From contig NZ_WVHL01000005.1 of NCBI RefSeq assembly GCF_009861525.1, positions 1,426,001 to 1,490,000 of the forward strand: a DNA stretch of 64,000 nt. The letters are read 5' to 3'. This DNA comes from Pseudomonas sp. LD120. GTDB lineage: Bacteria; Pseudomonadota; Gammaproteobacteria; Pseudomonadales; Pseudomonadaceae. Below the pieces are notes generated by a model. That model did no database searches and was not told the origin of the DNA. It saw nothing but the letters and a program-made list of their open reading frames with translations. Positions within the stretch are counted from its first letter, which is position 1; each line of letters opens with the position of its first letter. Shown piece by piece: positions 16,404 to 25,687 of this stretch. A program made the position numbers and the translations under genes.

Positions 16404-18026
16404 GTGAAGAACTGGACGTTGCGCCAACGCATTTTGGCGAGCTTTGCGGTGATTATCGCCATCATGCTGTTGATGGTCGTCGTCTCGTACTCACGGCTGT
16501 TGAAGATCGAGGCCGGCGAGGAACGCATGCGCAATGACGCGGTGCCCGGCGTCTATTTCAGTTCGATGATTCGCAGTGCCTGGGTCGACAGTTACCTGCA
16601 GACCCAGGAAATCATCGGGCTCAAGCAAAATCAGGCCATCAGCTCCGAGGACAAGGAGGACTTCAAGGTCTTCGAGCAAGAGCTGCAGACCCAGATGAAC
16701 AACTACAAGCAGACCATCAACACTCGCGAGGACGAGAGCGAGTTCGATGCCTTCTATAAGGACCATCAGGAGTACAACCGCATCCAGGCTGCGGTGCTCG
16801 ATCTGCATCAACGTCGGCAGGACGCCGAGGCGATCCGCCTGTTCAACGAACAATTGACCCCGGCCTGGATGGTGGGGCGCTTGAAACTCAACGACATCAT
16901 CAGAGAGAACAAGGCGGTCGCTGATTCCGCGATCGTCGCCATTGATGATGCCGTGGCCGCGGCCAAGGTCAGCATGGGCGTGTCGTTGCTGTTGGCGGTT
17001 CTCGCTGCCGGGCTGTGTGGCCTGCTGTTGATGCGGGCGATCATGGCGCCGATGAAGCGCATCGTGGAAATTTTCGATGTCATGCGTACCGGCGATCTGA
17101 GCAGCCGCTTGGACCTGGATCGCAAAGACGAGTTCGGTGCCGTGGAGACCGGTTTCAACGACATGATGAGCGAGCTCACCGCCCTGGTATCCCAGGCCCA
17201 ACGCTCGTCGGTACAGGTCACCACCTCGGTGACCGAAATCGCCGCCACCTCCAAGCAGCAACAGGCCACCGCCACCGAAACCGCCGCGACCACCACGGAA
17301 ATCGGCGCCACCTCGCGGGAAATTGCCGCGACCTCGCGAGATCTGGTACGCACCATGACCGAAGTCTCCAGCGCCGCCGATCAGGCCTCGGTGCTTGCCG
17401 GTTCCGGCCAGCAGGGTTTGTCGCGCATGGAAGACACCATGCACTCGGTGATGGGCGCGGCGGACCTGGTGAACGCCAAGCTGGCGATCCTCAACGAGAA
17501 GGCCGGCAACATCAATCAGGTGGTGGTGACCATCGTCAAGGTGGCGGATCAGACCAACCTGCTGTCGCTTAACGCGGCCATCGAGGCAGAGAAGGCTGGC
17601 GAGTACGGCCGCGGTTTTGCGGTAGTGGCCACCGAAGTGCGACGCCTGGCTGACCAGACCGCGGTGGCCACCTACGACATCGAGCAGATGGTCCGCGAGA
17701 TCCAGTCGGCGGTGTCGGCGGGGGTCATGGGCATGGACAAGTTTTCCGAGGAAGTGCGCCGCGGCATGGCCGAAGTGCAGCAGGTGGGCGAGCAGCTGTC
17801 GCAGATCATTCATCAGGTCCAGGCGCTGGCCCCACGGGTGTTGATGGTCAACGAAGGCATGCAGGCTCAGGCCACCGGCGCCGAGCAGATCAATCACGCC
17901 CTGGTGCAACTGGGGGATGCCAGCAGCCAGACGGTCGAGTCCCTGCGCCAAGCCAGCTTTGCCATTGATGAGCTGAGCCAGGTGGCCGTAGGCCTGCGCA
18001 GTGGCGTCTCGCGTTTCAAAGTCTGA
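16404..18026 (+). CDS. wspA: Wsp methyl-accepting chemoreceptor WspA
   Basis: A 540-residue transmembrane receptor that heads the Wsp surface-sensing pathway. Visible in order: TM1 (about 11-30), a periplasmic four-helix-bundle domain (about 35-185), TM2 (about 190-212, VSLLLAVLAAGLCGLLLMR), HAMP (about 213-265), and a cytoplasmic coiled coil with the conserved hairpin tip DQTNLLSLNAAIEAEKAGEY (about 380-400). Long Thr/Ala/Glu-rich helices (TSREIAATSRDLVRTMTEVS) flank the tip and include the expected methylation region. TGA overlaps the wspB ATG by 1 nt. A TATACT box at 16365-16370 may be its -10 element, without a clear -35. Confidence 0.96.
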   Translation: MKNWTLRQRILASFAVIIAIMLLMVVVSYSRLLKIEAGEERMRNDAVPGVYFSSMIRSAWVDSYLQTQEIIGLKQNQAISSEDKEDFKVFEQELQTQMNNYKQTINTREDESEFDAFYKDHQEYNRIQAAVLDLHQRRQDAEAIRLFNEQLTPAWMVGRLKLNDIIRENKAVADSAIVAIDDAVAAAKVSMGVSLLLAVLAAGLCGLLLMRAIMAPMKRIVEIFDVMRTGDLSSRLDLDRKDEFGAVETGFNDMMSELTALVSQAQRSSVQVTTSVTEIAATSKQQQATATETAATTTEIGATSREIAATSRDLVRTMTEVSSAADQASVLAGSGQQGLSRMEDTMHSVMGAADLVNAKLAILNEKAGNINQVVVTIVKVADQTNLLSLNAAIEAEKAGEYGRGFAVVATEVRRLADQTAVATYDIEQMVREIQSAVSAGVMGMDKFSEEVRRGMAEVQQVGEQLSQIIHQVQALAPRVLMVNEGMQAQATGAEQINHALVQLGDASSQTVESLRQASFAIDELSQVAVGLRSGVSRFKV

Positions 18027-18562
18027 TGGATGAGTTCGCACATAAGCGCAGTGGCGCAGTCGGGGCAAAAAAATTGCTGTTCCTGATATTTCACATTGGC
18101 GAGGAGCGCTATGCGTTGCAGGCTGTCGATGTGGTGGAAGTGTTGCCGCGCCTGCCGCTCAAACCCGTTGCCCAGGCGCCGTCCTGGGTGGCCGGGATGT
18201 TCGCTTACCGTGGCCAGGTGGTGCCGGTCATTGACCTGTGTGAGTTGACCTTTGGCCGTGCGGCGCAATTGCGCACCAGCACCCGGCTGGTGCTGGTGCA
18301 CTACCGCGGCACGGCCGGGCAGCGGCCCCGGGTGTTGGGCTTGCTGCTGGAGCAGGCTAACCACACCTTGCGTTGCGACCCGGCGCAATTTCAGCCTTAT
18401 GGCCTGGACAACCGCGAGGCGCCGTACCTGGGGCCGGTGCGTGAAGATGCCCACGGATTGCTGCAATGGGTGCGGGTCGATGACCTGCTGGGCCGTGAGG
18501 TGCGTGAGTTGCTGTTTCCGGCGGTCCCCCTGGACCCGGCGTCGTTTGAGGAGTCTCCATGA
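18026..18562 (+). CDS. wspB: CheW-like coupling protein WspB
   Basis: A 178-residue CheW-domain protein (FLIFHIGEERYALQAVDVVEV start, then FAYRGQVVPVIDLCEL, the conserved R-G-x-x-x-P-V-x-D-L block). It links WspA to the kinase WspE. Compared with canonical CheW it has about 15 extra N-terminal residues and a short C-terminal tail. ATG 18026 shares its first base with the wspA stop and the stop overlaps wspC by 4 nt, so translation is coupled on both sides. Confidence 0.95.
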   Translation: MDEFAHKRSGAVGAKKLLFLIFHIGEERYALQAVDVVEVLPRLPLKPVAQAPSWVAGMFAYRGQVVPVIDLCELTFGRAAQLRTSTRLVLVHYRGTAGQRPRVLGLLLEQANHTLRCDPAQFQPYGLDNREAPYLGPVREDAHGLLQWVRVDDLLGREVRELLFPAVPLDPASFEESP

Positions 18563-19836
18563 GCGGCGAGCAACGGTTTTTCGATTTCCTCAAAGAGCGT
18601 ATCGGCCTGGATGTCGCCTCCGTGGGTTCGGCGATCATCGAGCGAGCGGTGCGCCAGCGCTGTAACGCGTTGGATGGCGTGAGCAGCGATGAGTACTGGC
18701 ACACCTTGCAAGGTTCCCGGGATGAGCAGCAGGCGCTGATCGAGGCGGTGATCGTTCCGGAGACCTGGTTTTTCCGTTATCCGGAGTCCTTCGCCACCCT
18801 GGTCAAGCTGGCCAAGGCCCGGCTGGCACAGATCAAGGGCATGCGCGCCTTGCGCCTGCTGAGCCTGCCGTGTTCCACCGGTGAAGAACCCTATTCGATC
18901 GCCATGGCCCTGCTCGACGCTGGGCTGGCACCCCATCAGTTCAAGGTCGATGGCCTGGATGTCAGCCCGTTGTCGGTGGAACGAGCCCGCGGCGCGAGCT
19001 ACGGCAAGAACTCTTTTCGCGGTCAGTACACCGCGTTTCGTGAGCGCCACTTCAGCGCCGAGGGCGAGCGTTTTCTTTTGAGCGAGCGGGTCCGCGAACA
19101 GGTGCGGCTGCAGGTGGGTAATGTACTGGATCCGGGACTGCTGGCCGCCGAGCCGCCCTTTGATTTTGTCTTTTGCCGCAACCTGCTGATCTATTTCGAC
19201 CAGCCGACCCAGCGCCAAGTGTTCGAAGTGCTCAAGCGCCTGACCCATGAAGACGGGGTGCTGTTCATCGGCCCTGCCGAGGGCAGCCTGTTGGGGCGTC
19301 TGGGCATGCGCTCGATTGGCATTGCGCAGTCCTTTGCTTTCAGCCGTTACAGCGAACCCGAACCGCCTGCCGTACTTCTGCCGCAACCCGTGCCCTTGTC
19401 CTTGCCGCTGCCCTCTCGCAAGGTGCTCCCCCCGGCACCGCGTCAGCGGCCATTTGCCGCGCGGTCTGCGACCGCTTCCGTGCCGGCCAGTGCGCCGGCG
19501 GTCAATGACGCGGCGAGCCTGCTGGCGCACATCGCCAGTCTGGCCAACGAAGGTAAAAGCGCCGAGGCCCGCGCAGCCTGTGAAGGCTATCTGCAACAGC
19601 ATGAACCGGTGGCCCAGGTGTTCTATTGGCTGGGGCTGCTCAGTGATGTGGCCGGCAATGCCCTGGAAGCCCAGGGTTTCTATCGCAAGGCCCTGTACCT
19701 GGCGCCGCAGCACCCTGAAGCCCTGGCGCACCTGGCGGCGCTGTTGGCGTCCCAGGGCGATGTCGCCGGAGCCCAACGATTGCAGGAGCGCGCTGCCCGC
19801 AGCATGCGCACTGCCGACCATGAGTTGAAACGATGA
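18559..19836 (+). CDS. wspC: CheR-type receptor methyltransferase WspC with TPR tail
   Basis: A 425-residue protein. Residues about 1-270 are a CheR methyltransferase: N-terminal helical domain, then the SAM-binding LSLPCSTGEEPYSIAMALLD (about 97-116), DGLDVSPLSVERAR, and FDFVFCRNLLIYFD. A Pro-rich linker (about 275-310) leads to a C-terminal TPR region (about 320-415, VFYWLGLLSDVAGNALEAQG). It adds methyl groups to WspA glutamates and in P. aeruginosa and P. fluorescens opposes WspF; loss reduces c-di-GMP output. ATGA overlaps join it to wspB and wspD. Confidence 0.96.
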   Translation: MSGEQRFFDFLKERIGLDVASVGSAIIERAVRQRCNALDGVSSDEYWHTLQGSRDEQQALIEAVIVPETWFFRYPESFATLVKLAKARLAQIKGMRALRLLSLPCSTGEEPYSIAMALLDAGLAPHQFKVDGLDVSPLSVERARGASYGKNSFRGQYTAFRERHFSAEGERFLLSERVREQVRLQVGNVLDPGLLAAEPPFDFVFCRNLLIYFDQPTQRQVFEVLKRLTHEDGVLFIGPAEGSLLGRLGMRSIGIAQSFAFSRYSEPEPPAVLLPQPVPLSLPLPSRKVLPPAPRQRPFAARSATASVPASAPAVNDAASLLAHIASLANEGKSAEARAACEGYLQQHEPVAQVFYWLGLLSDVAGNALEAQGFYRKALYLAPQHPEALAHLAALLASQGDVAGAQRLQERAARSMRTADHELKR

Positions 19837-20519
19837 GCCATTCCTATTCATTGGGCGTGACCCGCGAAGATGCGCAGGCCATCGATGATTGCTGGAACCG
19901 CATCGGTATCCACGGCGACAGGTCCTGCCCGCTGCTCGTCGAACACATCCATTGCCGTAACTGCTCGGTGTATTCCGCGGCTGCCACGAGCCTGCTGGAT
20001 CGCTACTCGCTGCGTCAGGAGGACCGGGAACAATCGGTGGCGCAGGAGGCTGCCACTGATCTGGTGACCCGTTCGCTGCTGATGTTCCGCCTTGGCGAGG
20101 AATGGCTGGCTCTGGCGACCCGCTGTCTGCTGGAGGTGGCCCCGCTGGAGGCGATTCACTCCTTGCCCCACCAGCGTTCGCGGGCGTTGCTGGGCGTGGC
20201 CAATGTGCGTGGGGCGTTGGTGGCCTGCCTGTCTTTGACCGAACTCTTGGGCCTGGACCCAACCCTTGCCCCCGCCGCCGCGGGCCGGATCATGCCCCGG
20301 ATGCTGATCATCGGCGCCGAGGGTGGGCCGGTGGTGGTGCCGGTGGATGAAGTGCAGGGCATCCACGCCATCGACGAGCGGATTCTCGGCGGCGCGTCGC
20401 TTTCCGGTGAACAAGCCAATGCCAAGTTCACCCGCGGCGTGTTGCAATGGCAGGGCCGCAGCCTGCGTTTGCTGGACGAAGAGCAATTGCTCTTGGCTGT
20501 GACCCGGAGCCTGACATGA
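19833..20519 (+). CDS. wspD: CheW-like coupling protein WspD
   Basis: A 228-residue second CheW-type adaptor. The N-terminal 75 residues are extra and include a Cys pair (HCRNCSVYSAAA); the CheW fold starts at about residue 77 (LLMFRLGEEWLALATRCLLEV) and includes VANVRGALVACLSLTELLG and the late VVVPVDEVQGIHAI strand. Together with WspB it couples WspA to WspE; having two distinct adaptors is typical of Wsp systems. It overlaps wspC and wspE by 4 nt each. Confidence 0.95.
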   Translation: MSHSYSLGVTREDAQAIDDCWNRIGIHGDRSCPLLVEHIHCRNCSVYSAAATSLLDRYSLRQEDREQSVAQEAATDLVTRSLLMFRLGEEWLALATRCLLEVAPLEAIHSLPHQRSRALLGVANVRGALVACLSLTELLGLDPTLAPAAAGRIMPRMLIIGAEGGPVVVPVDEVQGIHAIDERILGGASLSGEQANAKFTRGVLQWQGRSLRLLDEEQLLLAVTRSLT

Positions 20520-22825
20520 CCCCCGATCAAATGCGCGATGCCTCGTTGCTGGAACTGTTCAGCCTGGAAGCCGAGGCCCAGACCCAGGTGCTCAGCGCCG
20601 GGCTGCTGGCCCTGGAACGCAACCCGACCCAGGCTGATCAGTTGGAGGCCTGCATGCGCGCCGCCCACTCCCTCAAGGGGGCGGCGCGGATTGTCGGAGT
20701 CGATGCTGGGGTCAGCGTCGCCCATGTGATGGAAGATTGCCTGGTCAGCGCCCAGGAAGGGCGTTTGTACCTGCAGCCAGAGCACATTGATACCTTGTTG
20801 CGGGGCACCGACCTGTTGATGCGCATTGCTACGCCGGGCGGCGCGGCCACCGTCGCGCCGGACATCCCGGTCTATGTGGCGTTGATGGAGGGGTTGTTGA
20901 CTCAGGGCCCGCAGGCCCCGAGGGCGGCGGTTCCCTCGTCTGAGCCGACGGTTGCGCTCGACACGGCGCCGGAGCCACTGGGCGAGCCAGACCCCGAGCC
21001 CCAGTCGCAGTCCAGCGAAGCCGTCCAGGATTCCTTGGCGAGCGCCACGCGCCCAGGCAAGCGCATGACGGAAGGCGGCGAGCGAGTGTTGCGGGTGACC
21101 GCTGAGCGCCTCAACAGCCTGCTGGACCTGTCGAGCAAGTCGCTGGTGGAAACCCAGCGGCTCAAGCCTTACCTGGCCACGATGCAGCGTCTCAAGCGGA
21201 TTCAGAGCAACAGCCTGACGGCCCTGGAAAACCTCAACCTGCACCTCAAGGAGCATGCGCTGAGCCTGGAGGCTCAGGAAGCCCTGGCAGATGCGCGGCG
21301 CTTGCTGGCCGAGTCGCAACAGTTACTGGCGGAGAAAACCGCCGAGCTCGATGAGTTCGGCTGGCAGGCCAGCCAGCGTGCCCAGGTGCTGTATGACACG
21401 GCCCTGGCCTGTCGCATGCGGCCGTTTGCCGACGTGCTCAGTGGCCAGGCGCGCATGGTTCGCGATCTGGGGCGCAGCCTGGGCAAACAGGTGCGATTGG
21501 AGATCGAGGGCGAAAAAACCCAAGTCGATCGCGACGTGCTGGAAAAGCTAGAAGCGCCACTGACTCATTTGTTGCGCAACGCCGTCGACCACGGCATCGA
21601 ATTGCCCGAGCAGCGTTTGCTGGCCGGCAAACCGGCACAAGGGGTGATTCGCCTGCGGGCGTCCCACCAGGCCGGCCTCTTGATGCTGGAACTCAGTGAT
21701 GACGGTAACGGTGTGGATCTGCAGCGCCTGCGTCAAAGCATTGTCGAGCGCCAGTTGTCACCGGCCGAGACTGCTACGCAGCTCAGTGAAGAAGAGCTGC
21801 TGACCTTCCTCTTCCTGCCGGGCTTCAGCCTGCGGGACAAGGTCACCGAAGTATCCGGGCGCGGTGTCGGTCTGGATGCGGTGCAGCACATGGTGCGCCA
21901 ATTGCGCGGGGCGGTGCTGCTGGAGCAGACCTGCGGCCAGGGCAGTCGCTTCCACCTGGAAGTGCCGTTGACCCTGTCGGTGGTGCGCAGCCTGGTGGTG
22001 GAGGTTGGCGACGAGGCCTATGCCTTCCCGCTGGCCCATATCGAGTGCATGTGCGACCTGGCGCCCGAGGCGATTGTGCAGGTGGAAGGGCGCCAGCACT
22101 TCTGGCATGAGGGGCGGCACGTCGGCCTGGTGGCGGCCAGCCAGTTGTTGCAGCGCCCGACCACCGCGAACAGCGCGCCGACTCTGAAAGTGGTGGTGAT
22201 TCGCGAACGCGACGCCATGTACGGAATCGCCGTGGAGCGCTTCATCGGTGAGCGCACCCTGGTGGTGCTGCCCCTGGACGAGCGCCTGGGCAAGATCCAG
22301 GACATCTCCGCCGGAGCCTTGCTTGATGACGGCCGAGTGGCGTTGATCGTTGATGTGGAAGACATGCTGCGATCGGTGGACAAACTGCTCAATACCGGTC
22401 GCCTGGAGCGCATTGCCGGACAACACCAGCAGCATGCATTGGCTGCGCGCAAACGTATTCTGGTGGTCGACGATTCGCTGACAGTGCGCGAGTTGCAGCG
22501 CAAGCTGCTGATCAACCGGGGCTATGACGTGGCGGTGGCGGTGGATGGCATGGACGGCTGGAATGCCCTGCGTTCGGACAGTTTTGATCTGTTGATCACC
22601 GATATCGACATGCCGCGAATGGATGGAATTGAATTGGTCACACTCTTGCGCCGTGACAATCGTCTGCAATCGCTGCCAGTGATGGTGGTGTCCTACAAAG
22701 ATCGCGAGGAAGACCGGCGTCGTGGGCTGGACGCCGGTGCCGACTATTATCTAGCCAAAGCCAGCTTCCATGACGACGCTCTGCTCGATGCGGTGGTGGA
22801 GCTGATTGGAGGCGCGCGGGCATGA
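20516..22825 (+). CDS. wspE: Hybrid CheA histidine kinase-response regulator WspE
   Basis: A 769-residue hybrid kinase. Domains in order: Hpt with phosphorylatable His51 (MRAAHSLKGAARI), a Pro/Glu-rich linker (about 140-190), dimerisation helices (about 200-320), the HATPase (LLRNAVDHGIELPEQR N-box; DDGNGVDLQRLR G1 box; GRGVGLDAVQ G2 box), a CheW-like domain (about 495-630), and a C-terminal receiver with Asp near residue 695 (LLITDIDMPRMDG). It phosphorylates WspR to activate c-di-GMP synthesis and WspF to start adaptation. ATG 20516 is set by the ATGA overlap with wspD. Confidence 0.96.
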   Translation: MTPDQMRDASLLELFSLEAEAQTQVLSAGLLALERNPTQADQLEACMRAAHSLKGAARIVGVDAGVSVAHVMEDCLVSAQEGRLYLQPEHIDTLLRGTDLLMRIATPGGAATVAPDIPVYVALMEGLLTQGPQAPRAAVPSSEPTVALDTAPEPLGEPDPEPQSQSSEAVQDSLASATRPGKRMTEGGERVLRVTAERLNSLLDLSSKSLVETQRLKPYLATMQRLKRIQSNSLTALENLNLHLKEHALSLEAQEALADARRLLAESQQLLAEKTAELDEFGWQASQRAQVLYDTALACRMRPFADVLSGQARMVRDLGRSLGKQVRLEIEGEKTQVDRDVLEKLEAPLTHLLRNAVDHGIELPEQRLLAGKPAQGVIRLRASHQAGLLMLELSDDGNGVDLQRLRQSIVERQLSPAETATQLSEEELLTFLFLPGFSLRDKVTEVSGRGVGLDAVQHMVRQLRGAVLLEQTCGQGSRFHLEVPLTLSVVRSLVVEVGDEAYAFPLAHIECMCDLAPEAIVQVEGRQHFWHEGRHVGLVAASQLLQRPTTANSAPTLKVVVIRERDAMYGIAVERFIGERTLVVLPLDERLGKIQDISAGALLDDGRVALIVDVEDMLRSVDKLLNTGRLERIAGQHQQHALAARKRILVVDDSLTVRELQRKLLINRGYDVAVAVDGMDGWNALRSDSFDLLITDIDMPRMDGIELVTLLRRDNRLQSLPVMVVSYKDREEDRRRGLDAGADYYLAKASFHDDALLDAVVELIGGARA

Positions 22826-23832
22826 AGATCGCAATCGTCAACGACATGCCCATGGCGGTGGAGGCCTTGCGTCGTGCCTTGGCTTTCGACCCCAGCCACG
22901 AAGTGGTGTGGGTCGCGACCAATGGGGCCGACGCGGTCAAATACTGTGCCGAGCTGACCCCGGATCTGATTCTCATGGACCTGATCATGCCGGTGATGGA
23001 CGGTGTCGAGGCGACACGGCGGATCATGGCGGAGTCGCCATGCGCCATCGTGATTGTCACCGTCGACCGTCAGCAGAACGTGCACAGGGTCTTCGAAGCC
23101 ATGGGGCACGGCGCCCTGGATGTGGTGGACACACCGGCTTTGGGGGCGGGCAATGCCCAGGAGGCGGCGGCGCCGCTGTTGCGCAAGATCCTCAATATTG
23201 GCTGGTTGATCGGCCAGCGCGGTAGCCGGGTACGTTCCGCGCCGCAGCCGTTGCGCAGCGGTGCGCCACGCCAGAGTCTGGTGGCCATTGGCTCCTCCGC
23301 AGGCGGCCCGGCGGCCCTGGAAATGCTGCTCAAGGGCTTGCCAAGGGACTTCCCCGCCGCCATCGTGCTGGTCCAGCATGTCGACCAGGTGTTTGCCGCA
23401 GGCATGGCCGAATGGCTCAGCAGCGCCTCCGGCCTGGAGGTGCGCCTGGCCCGAGAGGGTGAGCCGCCGCAAAACGGCAAGGTATTGCTGGCGGGCACCA
23501 ACCACCACATCCGTCTGTTGAAAAACGGCACCCTGGCGTATACCGCCGAGCCGGTGAACGAGATCTACCGGCCCTCCATCGATGTGTTTTTCGAGAGTGT
23601 CGCCAGTTACTGGAATGGTGATGCGGTAGGGGTGCTGTTGACCGGCATGGGCCGTGACGGCGCCCAAGGCTTGAAGCTGATGCGTGATCAGGGTTATCTG
23701 ACCATCGCTCAGGATCAGAACAGTAGCGCGGTGTACGGCATGCCCAAGGCGGCGGCTGCCATCGGCGCCGCTGCAGAGATTCGCCCACTGGACAAGATCG
23801 CTCCACGTTTGCTGGAGATATTTGCCAAATGA
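22822..23832 (+). CDS. wspF: CheB-type methylesterase WspF
   Basis: A 336-residue CheB. The receiver (residues 1-125) has the phospho-acceptor Asp53 in LILMDLIMPVMDG; the C-terminal methylesterase has the catalytic serine in AIGSSAGGPAALE (about 158), His in LVQHVDQVF and Asp in LTGMGRDGAQG. It demethylates WspA and is the negative regulator of the pathway: loss-of-function wspF mutations cause wrinkly colonies with high c-di-GMP. The frame here is intact with no missing catalytic residue, so the pathway should be in its regulated, not locked-on, state. Confidence 0.96.
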   Translation: MKIAIVNDMPMAVEALRRALAFDPSHEVVWVATNGADAVKYCAELTPDLILMDLIMPVMDGVEATRRIMAESPCAIVIVTVDRQQNVHRVFEAMGHGALDVVDTPALGAGNAQEAAAPLLRKILNIGWLIGQRGSRVRSAPQPLRSGAPRQSLVAIGSSAGGPAALEMLLKGLPRDFPAAIVLVQHVDQVFAAGMAEWLSSASGLEVRLAREGEPPQNGKVLLAGTNHHIRLLKNGTLAYTAEPVNEIYRPSIDVFFESVASYWNGDAVGVLLTGMGRDGAQGLKLMRDQGYLTIAQDQNSSAVYGMPKAAAAIGAAAEIRPLDKIAPRLLEIFAK

Positions 23833-23880
23833 CCGATAAACGCAGCTGTCCTGGCCAGGTAGCAATTCAGGTGACAACCC

Positions 23881-24882
23881 ATGAATGATTTACAGCTCGA
23901 TGAATTCAAGACTGACGAAAACGCCGCCATGGTGTTGCTGGTGGATGATCAGGCGATGATCGGCGAGGCGGTTCGGCGGGGGTTGTCGAATGAAGAGAAC
24001 ATCGACTTCCACTTTTGTGCCGATCCTCATCAGGCGATTGCCCAGGCGATCCGCATCAAGCCGACCGTGATCCTCCAGGATTTGGTGATGCCCGGCCTGG
24101 ACGGCCTGACCCTGGTACGTGAATACCGCAATCATCCGGCGACCCAGAACATCCCGATCATTGTCCTCTCCACCAAGGAGGACCCGTTGATCAAGAGCGC
24201 GGCCTTTGCCGCCGGGGCCAACGACTACCTGGTCAAACTGCCGGACAACATCGAGCTGGTGGCGCGCATCCGTTATCACTCGCGCTCCTACATGACCCTG
24301 TTGCAGCGCGACGCCGCTTACCGGGCGCTGCGGGTCAGCCAGCAGCAGCTCTTGGACACCAACCTGGTGTTGCAGCGCTTGATGAACTCCGATGGCCTGA
24401 CCGGGCTGTCCAATCGCCGGCACTTCGATGAATACCTGGAACTGGAGTGGCGCCGGGCGATGCGCGAGCAGAGCCAATTGTCGTTGTTGATGATCGACGT
24501 CGATTACTTCAAGACCTACAACGACACTTTTGGCCATCTGGAGGGCGATGAGGCCTTGCGTAAGGTGGCCACGGCGATTCGTGAAGCCAGCAGCCGGCCC
24601 TCGGACCTGCCGGCGCGCTACGGCGGCGAAGAGTTCGTGCTGGTACTGCCCAATACCTCGCCGGGCGGGGCGCGGCTGGTGGCGGAGAAGCTGCGTCAGA
24701 CCGTCGAAGCCCTGAAGATCCCGCATATTGCGCCGGTGGAAGGTGCCAGCCTGACCATCAGCATTGGCTTGTCCACCGTTACCCCACAGCCCAACAGTCA
24801 TTGTCGGCAGTTGATCTCGGCAGCGGACAAGGGCTTGTACCTGGCCAAACACAACGGTCGCAATCAAGTCGGGATCGAGTAG
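23881..24882 (+). CDS. wspR: Response-regulator diguanylate cyclase WspR
   Basis: A 333-residue effector. Receiver domain (residues about 15-135) with Asp67 in VILQDLVMPGLDG; helical stalk (about 140-170); GGDEF domain (about 175-330) with the active-site variant GGEEF near residue 248 and the inhibitory I-site RPSD about five residues before it. Phosphorylation by WspE drives clustering and synthesis of c-di-GMP, raising exopolysaccharide and biofilm formation. Unlike the other wsp genes it does not overlap its neighbour: 48 bp separate it from wspF. All catalytic residues are present. Confidence 0.97.
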   Translation: MNDLQLDEFKTDENAAMVLLVDDQAMIGEAVRRGLSNEENIDFHFCADPHQAIAQAIRIKPTVILQDLVMPGLDGLTLVREYRNHPATQNIPIIVLSTKEDPLIKSAAFAAGANDYLVKLPDNIELVARIRYHSRSYMTLLQRDAAYRALRVSQQQLLDTNLVLQRLMNSDGLTGLSNRRHFDEYLELEWRRAMREQSQLSLLMIDVDYFKTYNDTFGHLEGDEALRKVATAIREASSRPSDLPARYGGEEFVLVLPNTSPGGARLVAEKLRQTVEALKIPHIAPVEGASLTISIGLSTVTPQPNSHCRQLISAADKGLYLAKHNGRNQVGIE

Positions 24883-24900
24883 GCCCTTTCAGCGTGCGCT

Positions 24901-25419
24901 CTAGACGTCGGCTATGTCCGTGGCGGGCGTCTGATCCTGCGCAACTTCCACCAGGGTGTCTCTGAACAGGTAGTAGCTGTAGCTCGCGGTGTGCCGACAG
25001 GTGAGCTTCACCGCTTCAATGCGGTAGGTGGTGTAGGTGTTCAGTGTCTTGTCGATGAACCAGTTGTTCAACAAGTTGCTAGGGGCAATCGGGTAGTTGC
25101 CAAAGCGGTAGTCCATGTAGCCGCACCTGTGGGCGTTGACCCAGCGACAGCTGAACCTGGCTTGCAGCCATTGGGTTCGCTCACCGACCTCATCCACCAG
25201 CATTCGGGTGCGGTAGTAGATCCACCACCACAGGAAAACAAGCCAGGGCACTACCAGGGCGCAGGCCAGCGCCGGTGAGATCACCAGCCAGATTCCCATC
25301 AGCGGCATAAACGCCAGCGCGCTGAACAACACGGCGAAAAAAGCCTGGACGCCTCTCCAGTTTCGGCGTTCCTTGCGCAGGATGTCTTCGATCTCGGCGT
25401 TGCTGAGTGATCTTTCCAT
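24901..25419 (-). CDS. Small membrane protein of unknown function
   Basis: A 172-residue protein with two close membrane segments (about 24-70: VQAFFAVLFSALAFMPLMGI and ALACALVVPWLVFLWWWIYY) and an aromatic-rich C-terminal domain (HRCGYMDYRFGNYP; NTYTTYRIEAVKLTCRH; SYSYYLFRDTLVEVA). No family is recognised. It is convergent with wspR (18 bp between stops) and divergent from prfB, so it is transcribed on its own. Confidence 0.68.
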   Translation of the reverse strand: MERSLSNAEIEDILRKERRNWRGVQAFFAVLFSALAFMPLMGIWLVISPALACALVVPWLVFLWWWIYYRTRMLVDEVGERTQWLQARFSCRWVNAHRCGYMDYRFGNYPIAPSNLLNNWFIDKTLNTYTTYRIEAVKLTCRHTASYSYYLFRDTLVEVAQDQTPATDIADV

Positions 25420-25619
25420 GGGGCCGTGGCTTGCTCGTGATCTCGGCGGGCGATTGTACAGCCTTGACCAGCCTCAAGCTTCCCTTGGCGGCAGTGCGGG
25501 CGTTGCCAGTCAAGCCGCCACCGGTGCGCGCCTGGGATAAAACTCGGCGTGCACCTGGATTGCGCTGGCGCTGACGGCAAAATTAGATGATTGATTCGCC
25601 CCTGGAACCGCTAAGCGGG

Positions 25620-25648
25620 CTGCCGTGATCCAGTGATTCCGTTATAAT
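25620..25648 (+). promoter_or_regulatory. Candidate prfB promoter
   Basis: A perfect TATAAT -10 box is present at 25643-25648, 40 bp before the prfB ATG. The -35 region (about 25620-25625) is a poor match, so expression may rely on the -10 element. Confidence 0.5.
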
Positions 25649-25687
25649 CGTCGGCTTTCAAAAGTTCGCCAACGAGTGCCGCCCCCC

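Noticed and set aside
16491..18068. A 525-codon minus-strand frame opposite wspA
   Set aside because: Antisense shadow with low-complexity Gly/His/Leu composition; wspA shows clear receptor domains on the plus strand.
18397..20262. A 621-codon minus-strand frame over wspB-wspD
   Set aside because: Overlaps three confident wsp genes and has no recognisable domain.
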